NCBI GenBank assembly: GCA_964458125.1
Contig: CAYWHE010000217.1
Location: forward strand, 1-6,871
Reading direction: 5' to 3'
Length of the DNA stretch: 6,871 nt
Origin: CAYWHE01 sp964458125
GTDB lineage: Bacteria > Bacteroidota > Bacteroidia > AKYH767-A > OLB10
Position numbers and translations under genes: made by a program. The notes below the pieces were generated by a model that did no database searches, was not told where the DNA came from, and saw nothing but the letters and a program-made list of their open reading frames with translations. Below, piece by piece: positions 1 to 5,923 of this stretch; position 1 is the stretch's first letter; each line of letters begins with the position of its first letter.

Positions 1-130
1 CTGGACTTTTACAAGGACAAAGTCCGAAGTGAAAGTTTTAGTCGAATGAATCCCGATCGCGTAGCGTATCGGGATTGGTTCAATACCCCGCTGCTTGCAG
101 CGGAATTTGGGTCCAGGGCTTGCCCTGGGG
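1..130. repeat. Cluster of four inverted repeats (REP-like intergenic element)
   Basis: Four hairpin-forming inverted repeats lie almost end to end. Hairpin 1 has perfect 7-bp arms at 3-9 and 19-25. Hairpin 2 has 9-bp arms at 49-57 and 68-76; it extends inward by three pairs (58-60 with 64-66, one bulged base at 67) and outward to 44/81 with one wobble and one mismatch. Hairpin 3 has perfect 7-bp arms at 88-94 and 97-103. Hairpin 4 has perfect 7-bp arms at 113-119 and 122-128. Hairpins 3 and 4 share the same centre, GCTTGC, with centres 25 bp apart. None is followed by a T-run, so they do not look like intrinsic terminators. The packing suggests a dispersed intergenic repeat of the REP/BIME kind; the family name is inference. 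One forward frame stays open through the cluster to base 216, so the tail of an upstream gene cannot be fully excluded. Confidence 0.6.
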
Positions 131-203
131 TTCATACCTTTGATTTTCCCTGTCAGCGGGACGGACATTTTTCAGGAGGGAAATTACGTCTTTTAAAAAA
201 TTA

Positions 204-235
204 TTTAATCATTTGATTAAAAAAGTTGTTTAATC
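204..235. promoter_or_regulatory. Candidate TetR operator, three half-sites
   Basis: Bases 204-221 form a perfect palindrome, TTTAATCATTTGATTAAA, with 8-bp arms around a 2-bp centre. A third copy of the half-site, TTTAATC, lies at 229-235. It forms a second inverted pair with 215-221 (7-bp arms, 7-bp spacer). The palindrome sits just upstream of the -33 element, and the third half-site lies within the promoter spacer, so a bound dimer would block RNA polymerase. TetR-family repressors typically bind such palindromes next to their own gene. The simplest reading is autorepression of the whole pump operon by the protein encoded at 279-902. The palindrome is seen directly; its binding partner is inferred. 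Confidence 0.6.
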
Positions 236-257
236 CTGAAAATAACATTTATATTTG
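226..257 (+). promoter_or_regulatory. Bacteroidota-type promoter of the efflux operon
   Basis: A perfect TAnnTTTG -7 box (TATATTTG, 250-257) is preceded by TTG at 226-228 with a 21-bp spacer, the spacing expected for the Bacteroidota primary sigma factor. Transcription should start a few bases downstream, around 262-265, giving a very short leader of about 15 nt before the ATG at 279. No other promoter is evident between the genes, so this one probably drives all seven. The start site is inferred from spacing only. Confidence 0.6.
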
Positions 258-278
258 CAGCCTGAAACAGAACGTGCA

Positions 279-902
279 ATGAAAAAAAAGGTACAGGCAG
301 AACCCAGCACGGAAGAACGCATCCGGCAGGCGGCCCGGGAAGTATTTACCCGGAAGGGGTATGCTGCTGCGCGTACGCGTGACATTGCCGAAAAGGCGGG
401 CATCAACCTGGCTCTGCTGAATTATTATTTTCGAAGCAAGGAGAAATTGTTTCATCTGATCATGATGGAAACTGTGCAGCATTTTACCATGACCATCAAG
501 GACCTGCTGAATGACCCGGATACAACTGTTGAGAAAAAACTGGAACTGATCATCAGCCGGTATATCGACATGCTGAACCGGGAGCCCAACTTCCCTTTTT
601 TTATTCTCAGCGAAATTCGGCACCATCCTGCCAAACTCCTAAAGGAGGCGGGCATACGGGAAGCCTTTACCCGGTCGGTTTTTTTCCGGCAACTGGAGGA
701 TCATTTAAAGGAAAGGAAAATTAAAATCAACCCTGTTCATTTCCTGATCAATTTTGCGGGGTTGACGGTGTTTCCGTTTATCGGCAAACCCATGATCCTG
801 GCCATAGGCCGGACGCCGGAAAAGGAATTCATGCTGCTGATGGAAGAACGGAAAAAGCTGATCCCGCAATGGATAAAGACGATGATGAAGATGTCCTGTT
901 AA
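279..902 (+). CDS. TetR/AcrR-family transcriptional repressor of the efflux operon
   Basis: This is a 207-residue protein, a normal length for TetR regulators. The N-terminal DNA-binding domain spans about residues 12-58. It carries the classic helix-turn-helix pattern: VFTRKGY at 22-28, RDIAEKAG at 34-41, then NYYFRSKEKLF at 48-58. The remainder (about 60-207) should be the helical ligand-binding and dimerisation domain, which is too variable to indicate a ligand. The reading frame could start at TTG 255, but that codon lies inside the -7 promoter box, so ATG 279 is the better start. No Shine-Dalgarno is visible. An A8 run follows the start codon directly. As first gene of the operon, behind a palindromic operator candidate, it most likely represses itself and the pump genes until an inducer binds. 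E. coli CecR, regulator of ybhGFSR, is the functional parallel; orthology is not established. Confidence 0.93.
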   Translation: MKKKVQAEPSTEERIRQAAREVFTRKGYAAARTRDIAEKAGINLALLNYYFRSKEKLFHLIMMETVQHFTMTIKDLLNDPDTTVEKKLELIISRYIDMLNREPNFPFFILSEIRHHPAKLLKEAGIREAFTRSVFFRQLEDHLKERKIKINPVHFLINFAGLTVFPFIGKPMILAIGRTPEKEFMLLMEERKKLIPQWIKTMMKMSC

Positions 903-910
903 TGTAGTTG

Positions 911-2200
911 ATGTCAAAACCGATGACCATGAAAAAGCTTCTCCACATTCCCCTGATCTCCTTGCTGCTCATGCAGCCTGGTGCTTGCTGTGCCCAAACC
1001 GGGTCCCCGCTCAGGATTGAAGATTGCTACCGGCTCGCGAGGGAGCATTACCCGCTTCAAAACCAGCAGGAACTGATTGACCAGGCCAATGCATATGCGC
1101 TGTCGAACCTGAATAAAAATTATTTTCCCCAGGCCGCAATCCTGGGCCAGGCTACTTACCAGTCGGATGTCACCCGGGTGCCAATCAGCATTCCCGGAAA
1201 TTCCATCCCGGCTCTGGATAAGGACCAATACAAAATAGCCGGTGAAATCAACCAGGTACTCTTTGATGGAGGCGTAACCCGGCGACTCAGATCCGTTCAG
1301 AAAGCGCAGTCCGAAACAGAGTTACGGAAACTGGAAACGGAATTATACAGGCTGAACGAACGGGTGAACCAGTTTTTTTTCGGAATCCTCCAGGCGGATG
1401 CGCAACTCAGGCAGGTGGAACTGCTTCAGCAGGATTTGCAAACGGGGATCGATAAAATGAACGCTGCAATAGCCAACGGAACGGCATTTAAAAGCCAGGC
1501 TGACCAGTTGCGGGCCGAATGGCTGAAGGCCGGACAGAAAATCATTGAATTGCAGTCGGTCCGGAATGCCTTGTTGAACATGCTCGGGGAATTGATTCAT
1601 CAGCCCTTGTCCGGGCAGGCTGTTCTTGAAAAGCCGGTTATGTTGGATCTGCCGGACGAAATTAAAAGACCGGAGTTGTCTCTCTTTCAGTCCCAGGAAA
1701 ACGCTTTGGGACAGCAGCGGAAATTACTGGCCTCACGAAATCTTCCCCGCCTCCAGTTTTTTTTTCAGGGAGGTTATGCCCGTCCGGCGCTGAATATGCT
1801 GAGCAATGAATTTGATACCTATTACCTTGGCGGTGTGCGCCTGCAATGGAACCTGGGTGGATTCTATACATTTAAAAAGGAAAAGGGGCTGATTGAAATC
1901 AACCGGCAAAGCATCGTTTATCAGAAAGAAACTTTTCTGCTAAATACCCGCCTGAGCCTGATTCAGCCAAAGGAAGAATCCGGTAAAATGAAACTTTTGA
2001 TGCAATCCGACGGTGAAATTATCGCTTTACGTGAAAATGTAAAGAATGCCTCGCTGAAACAACTGGAGAACGGAATTATTACGGCCGGAGATTACCTGCG
2101 TGATGTGAATGCGCTGGAACAGGCCCGTGAAAACAGGATATTACACGAAATTCAATGGCTCTTCAGCATCTATACAAGCCGGACCATAGCCGCCAATTAA
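911..2200 (+). CDS. TolC-family outer-membrane efflux protein
   Basis: About 429 residues, the usual size for an outer-membrane efflux protein (OEP/TolC family), which forms trimeric channels through the outer membrane and periplasm. A signal peptide covers about residues 7-28: MKKLL, a hydrophobic stretch, then likely cleavage after ACCA. The mature part begins with the typical LRIEDCYRLAREHYPL segment and has long helical, Gln/Leu-rich stretches (about 110-225 and 335-420). The family-typical C-terminal block includes IIALRENVKNASLKQLENGIITAGDYL (by type, residues about 371-397). A repeat-like second half with a QGGYARPAL strand region fits the two-fold OEP fold. Starts at ATG 911, 923 or 929 all keep the signal peptide; 929 gives the most standard one, and 911 is the longest ATG form. 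It lies 8 bases after the regulator and 14 before the adaptor, so it is probably the dedicated exit duct of this pump. It contains T8 (1373-1380) and T9 (1757-1765) runs. Confidence 0.9.
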   Translation: MSKPMTMKKLLHIPLISLLLMQPGACCAQTGSPLRIEDCYRLAREHYPLQNQQELIDQANAYALSNLNKNYFPQAAILGQATYQSDVTRVPISIPGNSIPALDKDQYKIAGEINQVLFDGGVTRRLRSVQKAQSETELRKLETELYRLNERVNQFFFGILQADAQLRQVELLQQDLQTGIDKMNAAIANGTAFKSQADQLRAEWLKAGQKIIELQSVRNALLNMLGELIHQPLSGQAVLEKPVMLDLPDEIKRPELSLFQSQENALGQQRKLLASRNLPRLQFFFQGGYARPALNMLSNEFDTYYLGGVRLQWNLGGFYTFKKEKGLIEINRQSIVYQKETFLLNTRLSLIQPKEESGKMKLLMQSDGEIIALRENVKNASLKQLENGIITAGDYLRDVNALEQARENRILHEIQWLFSIYTSRTIAAN

Positions 2201-2214
2201 AAAAATCCGACCTC

Positions 2215-3105
2215 ATGAAAAAAACACTGATCGCATTCAGCAGTTTATTCCTGCTGACCTCCTGCCGTGAACACAGCAGGGATTTTGACGCCACCGGCAC
2301 CTTTGAAGCCGTTGAAACCATCATTTCCGCTGAAGCCACGGGAATGCTGGTTCAGTTTAATGCGGAAGAGGGAATCCTGTTGCAGGCCGGTGAAATTACC
2401 GGGTTCATTGACAGCACCCAGCTGGTGCTGAAGAAAAAACAACTGGTGTCACAGGTTCGGTCCGTGCTTAGCCGGAAGCCGGATGTAAAAGCGCAGGTGG
2501 CCGCCCTGCAGGAACAACTCCGTCAAGCCGGACATGAGCAGCAAAGGATTACACGGCTGGTGCAGGCGGAGGCCGCCACGCAAAAACAACTGGATGACGC
2601 CACGGCCCAGGTGGCCATCCTCGAAAAACAAATTAAAGCGCTGAAGTCCTCACTGGGTATTACATCCTCAAGCCTATACGAAGAAACCGGACCGCTGCAG
2701 GCGCAACTGGAGCAGGTGCAGGATCAGCTGAACAAGTGCAGGCTGGTGAATCCTGTTACCGGCACCGTGCTCACCCAATACACCAGGCAGCATGAAATGG
2801 TTGTTGCCGGAAAGCCCCTCTACAAGATTGCCGATTTATCCACCATCCAACTCAGGGCCTATATCACCGGAAACCAGTATGCTTCCCTGAAACTCAACCA
2901 GCAGGTAAAGGTCCGGACTGATGACGGGCAGGGCGGATATAAAGCGTATACTGGTACTGTTATATGGATCAGTGAAAAGGCCGAATTCACACCGAAAACC
3001 ATACAGACCAGGGACGAACGAGCCAACCTGGTGTATGCCATCAAAATCAGGGTGAAAAATGACGGTTTCCTGAAAATTGGCATGTACGGTGAAATGAACC
3101 TCTGA
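2215..3105 (+). CDS. HlyD/YbhG-type periplasmic adaptor lipoprotein (membrane fusion protein)
   Basis: A 296-residue adaptor linking the inner-membrane ABC transporter to the outer-membrane channel. It starts with a lipoprotein signal, MKKTLIAFSSLFLLTSC; the lipobox LTSC puts the acylated cysteine at residue 17, so it is probably membrane-anchored by lipid. Residues about 28-68 and 178-215 look like the two halves of a lipoyl-type domain. Between them lies a charged, Gln/Leu-rich coiled-coil hairpin (about 70-175). The C-terminal part (about 215-296) is the beta-barrel domain. It carries AEFTPKT followed by an acidic/basic stretch and LVYAIKIRV, a pattern I recognise from E. coli YbhG. ATG 2215 was chosen because it begins the signal peptide; the frame is open further upstream, but only inside the preceding gene. 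The next gene follows after 2 bases. Confidence 0.92.
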   Translation: MKKTLIAFSSLFLLTSCREHSRDFDATGTFEAVETIISAEATGMLVQFNAEEGILLQAGEITGFIDSTQLVLKKKQLVSQVRSVLSRKPDVKAQVAALQEQLRQAGHEQQRITRLVQAEAATQKQLDDATAQVAILEKQIKALKSSLGITSSSLYEETGPLQAQLEQVQDQLNKCRLVNPVTGTVLTQYTRQHEMVVAGKPLYKIADLSTIQLRAYITGNQYASLKLNQQVKVRTDDGQGGYKAYTGTVIWISEKAEFTPKTIQTRDERANLVYAIKIRVKNDGFLKIGMYGEMNL

Positions 3106-3107
3106 TC

Positions 3108-4022
3108 ATGGACGCAGTCATCCTGGATAAACTGACAAAGGTCTACGGAAAGGAAAAGACCGTTGCTGTAGATCATATTTCGCTGGAAGTAAAAAAGGGC
3201 GAACTGTTCGGTTTGATCGGCCCCGATGGTTCCGGCAAAACCAGCATCTTCCGCATGCTGACCACCCTCTTACTGCCGGATGACGGACAGGCTGCCGTCA
3301 GCGGATTTGATATCGTGAAAGATTTCAGGCAGATACGCAAAACGGTGGGGTATATGCCCGGGCGTTTTTCACTTTACCCGGATCTGACCGTGGAAGAAAA
3401 TCTCCGTTTTTTCGCAACTGTTTTCGGCACGACCATAGAAGAAAATTACCACCTGATCCGCGATATTTATGTGCAACTGGAGCCCTTTAAAAAACGAAGA
3501 GCAGGTAAACTGTCGGGCGGCATGAAACAAAAGCTGGCCCTTTGCTGCGCACTGATACACAAGCCATCTGTTTTATTCCTGGATGAACCGACCACCGGCG
3601 TGGACCCGGTTTCGAGAAGGGAATTCTGGGACATGCTGAAACACCTCCGGGCCCAGGACATCACCATCCTGGTCTCCACACCCTATATGGATGAGGCTTC
3701 GTTATGCGGGCGCATCGCCCTGATCCAGAACGGGAAAATTTTATCCGTCAATACCCCCGGCAACATGAGGGATTCTTACCCGGGAACTTTATATGCCCTG
3801 AAGGCTGCCAACATGCACCGTTTGCTTGAGAGCCTGATGGCGTATACGGGAACCCTGGACAGCTATGCCTTTGGCGATCACGCCCATGCCCTTTTTAAGG
3901 AACCGGGTTTACAGGAGGATGAATTGAAAGCGTTCCTGACCCGGAGGGGACTGCAGGAAATTACGATACGACCCGTGCAGGCCTCTGTAGAAGATTGTTT
4001 TATCAGTTTATTGAAAAACTAA
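3108..4022 (+). CDS. ABC transporter ATPase, YbhF N-domain type, with degenerate Q- and H-loops
   Basis: A 304-residue nucleotide-binding protein of an ABC-2 type exporter. Seen in order: A-loop Tyr13, Walker A GPDGSGKT (38-45), signature LSGGMKQKL (135-143), Walker B VLFLDEP with catalytic Glu160, and D-loop GVDP (164-167). Two conserved residues are changed. The Q-loop reads GYMPGRFSLY, with Gly85 where glutamine is expected (codon GGG, 3360-3362). The switch region reads VSTPYMDEA, with Pro192 in place of the H-loop histidine (codon CCC, 3681-3683). Residues about 222-304 form an extra C-terminal domain ending SVEDCFISLL, typical of this subfamily. The GPDGSGKT loop and general pattern resemble the N-terminal half of E. 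coli YbhF, which as I recall also lacks the H-loop histidine. It probably pairs with the ATPase of the next gene, one base downstream, and contributes the less active site. Confidence 0.94.
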   Translation: MDAVILDKLTKVYGKEKTVAVDHISLEVKKGELFGLIGPDGSGKTSIFRMLTTLLLPDDGQAAVSGFDIVKDFRQIRKTVGYMPGRFSLYPDLTVEENLRFFATVFGTTIEENYHLIRDIYVQLEPFKKRRAGKLSGGMKQKLALCCALIHKPSVLFLDEPTTGVDPVSRREFWDMLKHLRAQDITILVSTPYMDEASLCGRIALIQNGKILSVNTPGNMRDSYPGTLYALKAANMHRLLESLMAYTGTLDSYAFGDHAHALFKEPGLQEDELKAFLTRRGLQEITIRPVQASVEDCFISLLKN

Positions 4023-4023
4023 A

Positions 4024-4767
4024 ATGGCTGTACCCGTTATCCAGACCCGCAAACTGACCAGGCGATTCGGTGATTTCACAGCCGTGGATGAGCTGAGTTT
4101 TGAGGTCATGCCCGGTGAAATTTTCGGGTTTCTGGGCGCCAACGGTGCGGGCAAAACCACTGCCATGCGCATGCTTTGCGGGCTGCTGGCCCCGACCTCC
4201 GGGCAGGCTTCCGTAGCAGGTTTTGACGTATACACCGGGCGTGAAGAAATAAAACGGAACATCGGTTATATGAGTCAGAAGTTTTCACTGTACGGAGATT
4301 TAACCGTCATGGAAAACATACGTTTTTACGGAGGCATTTACGGCCTGCCTGATAAGGAACTCAGATCAAAAAGTACGGAACTGGTTGAAAAACTCGGATT
4401 AACGAAAGAGGCCAACAGGCTTGTCGGTGATTTACCGCTCGGATGGAAGCAGAAACTTTCATTATCCGTTGCGGTATTGCATGAACCCAAAATCGTATTC
4501 CTGGATGAACCTACAGGCGGGGTGGACCCGTTGGCACGGCGGCAGTTCTGGGACCAGCTTTACCAGGCCTCCGACAGGGGGATGACTATATTTGTCACCA
4601 CCCATTACATGGATGAGGCCGAATACTGCAACCGGGTATCCATGATGGTGGATGGGCGCATGGAAGCGATGGATACACCGGCTAATCTGAAACAAACATT
4701 TGATGCCGGCACTATGGATGAGGTGTTTTACAAGCTCGCCAGGAAGGCAACCAGGACGGAAAACTAA
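4024..4767 (+). CDS. ABC transporter ATPase, YbhF C-domain type, with degenerate signature motif
   Basis: A 247-residue ABC ATPase. It carries Walker A GANGAGKT (38-45), Q-loop Gln85 in GYMSQKFSLY, Walker B IVFLDEP with catalytic Glu162, D-loop GVDP, and H-loop His194 in VTTHYMDEAEYC. All residues of its own nucleotide site are therefore intact. The signature motif is altered: LPLGWKQKL (137-145) replaces LSGGQ, as in the second half of YbhF-like proteins. The tail TMDEVFYKLARKA (230-242) matches the subfamily's C-terminus, but the extra domain is much shorter than in the preceding ATPase. ATG 4024 starts one base after the previous stop codon, which suggests translational coupling and a 1:1 heterodimer. 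With the preceding protein the total is 551 residues, close to the fused E. coli YbhF. It energises export by the two permeases downstream. Confidence 0.94.
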   Translation: MAVPVIQTRKLTRRFGDFTAVDELSFEVMPGEIFGFLGANGAGKTTAMRMLCGLLAPTSGQASVAGFDVYTGREEIKRNIGYMSQKFSLYGDLTVMENIRFYGGIYGLPDKELRSKSTELVEKLGLTKEANRLVGDLPLGWKQKLSLSVAVLHEPKIVFLDEPTGGVDPLARRQFWDQLYQASDRGMTIFVTTHYMDEAEYCNRVSMMVDGRMEAMDTPANLKQTFDAGTMDEVFYKLARKATRTEN

Positions 4768-4786
4768 AAATCAACCGAACAAACGC

Positions 4787-5923
4787 ATGTTTTCGAAAAA
4801 AGCAGGTTTTGATACCCGTCACCGGTTCATGGCCTTTGTGATGAAGGAATTTGCTCATGTGCTCCGTGACCGCAAAACGCTGCTCATCCTTTTTGGCATG
4901 CCGGTGGTGCTGATCCTGATTTTCGGATTTGCCCTGACCAATGAAGTGAAGAATTCCAGGATACTCGTAATTGACCAGGCTCAGGATGAATATTCCAGGC
5001 AACTGACCGCCAGGCTGGAGGCCAGCCAATACTTCGATATTGAAGTCAGCAGCCGGGACCCGGGGGATATCGACAAAATTTTCAGGCAAGGTCGTATCCG
5101 GCTGGCTGTTGTTTTTCCGGACCAGTTCACTTCGCAGCTGCTCCGGCAGAACAGGACAACGTTACAGGTCATAGCCGACGCTTCCGATCCGAATACGGCC
5201 GGGACGCTCACTACGTATATAACACGAATTGCCGATCAGTTCATGACGGAGCTGAACAATTACCGGGCGTCACCCCTTCGCCTGGTTCCGCAGGTCAGGA
5301 TGTTATACAACCCGCAACTGAAGGGTACACCCAATTTTGTACCAGGTGTGATTGCCCTGGTGCTGATGCTGGTCTGTGTCCTCATGACGGCTGTTTCCAT
5401 CGTGAAGGAAAAGGAAACCGGAACGATGGAGGTCCTGCTGGTTTCACCTTTCAATCCGTTGCTGGTGATCTTTTCCAAAGCGTTGCCTTACCTGATTCTC
5501 TCCCTGTTAAATGTGGTCTCCATCGTGCTGTTAAGCATTTTTGTGCTGGACCTCCCCGTAAACGGGAGCATGTTGCTGTTGTTCGCGGAAAGCACGCTTT
5601 TTATCATCACCTGTCTGTCCCTGGGCATCCTGATTTCCGTGCGGACCCAAAGCCAGCAGGCCGCCATGATGATTTCCTTCATCGGCATGATGCTTCCTTC
5701 CCTGTTGTTCAGCGGGTTTATGTTTCCCGTGGAGAACATGCCCATACCGCTGCAATATATTTCCAACCTCATACCTTCCCGCTGGTATTATATCATCATG
5801 AAAGCGATTATGATCAAGGGAGTCGGTTTTTCCTATATATGGAAGGAGACCCTGATCCTGGCCGTCAGCAGCGTAGTTTTTATCCTGGTCAGTTTGAAGA
5901 GTTTTAAAATCAGGCTGGCATGA
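4787..5923 (+). CDS. ABC-2 type permease, YbhS-like
   Basis: A 378-residue inner-membrane permease, the same size as E. coli YbhS. The N-terminal amphipathic region contains MKEFAHVLRDRKTLLILFGMP, typical for ABC-2 permeases. One membrane helix follows (about 31-50), then a large extracytoplasmic domain (about 51-182) with DASDPNTAGTL at 131-141. Five more helices lie at about 184-206, 232-254, 262-285, 292-314 and 353-371. The cytoplasmic motif KEKETGTMEVLLVSP (207-221), just after the second helix, is the family hallmark and is thought to contact the ATPase. The frame is open back to 4700, but that part overlaps the ATPase gene in another frame. ATG 4787, 19 bases after that gene, gives the expected length and N-terminus. 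The leader is A-rich, with no Shine-Dalgarno. Its stop overlaps the next start as ATGA. Confidence 0.93.
   Translation: MFSKKAGFDTRHRFMAFVMKEFAHVLRDRKTLLILFGMPVVLILIFGFALTNEVKNSRILVIDQAQDEYSRQLTARLEASQYFDIEVSSRDPGDIDKIFRQGRIRLAVVFPDQFTSQLLRQNRTTLQVIADASDPNTAGTLTTYITRIADQFMTELNNYRASPLRLVPQVRMLYNPQLKGTPNFVPGVIALVLMLVCVLMTAVSIVKEKETGTMEVLLVSPFNPLLVIFSKALPYLILSLLNVVSIVLLSIFVLDLPVNGSMLLLFAESTLFIITCLSLGILISVRTQSQQAAMMISFIGMMLPSLLFSGFMFPVENMPIPLQYISNLIPSRWYYIIMKAIMIKGVGFSYIWKETLILAVSSVVFILVSLKSFKIRLA

Noticed and set aside
44..81. Hairpin 2 as an intrinsic terminator of an upstream gene
   Set aside because: The stem is good, but no T-run follows it and more hairpins come directly after. A repeat element explains it better.
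1..130. CRISPR array
   Set aside because: The repeats are palindromes of different sequence, with no regular direct repeat or spacer pattern.
172..180. AGGAGGG resembling a Shine-Dalgarno site
   Set aside because: No start codon lies at a suitable distance, and the other genes here do not use such sites.
255..278. TTG start eight codons upstream for the TetR gene
   Set aside because: The TTG is part of the TATATTTG promoter box, so it would lie upstream of the expected transcript start. ATG 279 gives a normal TetR N-terminus.
249..626. Reverse-strand reading frames opposite the regulator and the other operon genes
   Set aside because: They are antisense to well-supported genes and show no recognisable domains or signals.
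2155..2214. Longer N-terminus for the adaptor
   Set aside because: It would place 20 residues ahead of a clear lipoprotein signal peptide and overlap the TolC-like gene.
4700..4786. Longer N-terminus for the first permease, starting inside the ATPase gene
   Set aside because: The extra 29 residues are Arg/Pro-rich, unlike permease N-termini, and come from the overlapping ATPase sequence. The start at 4787 gives the family length.
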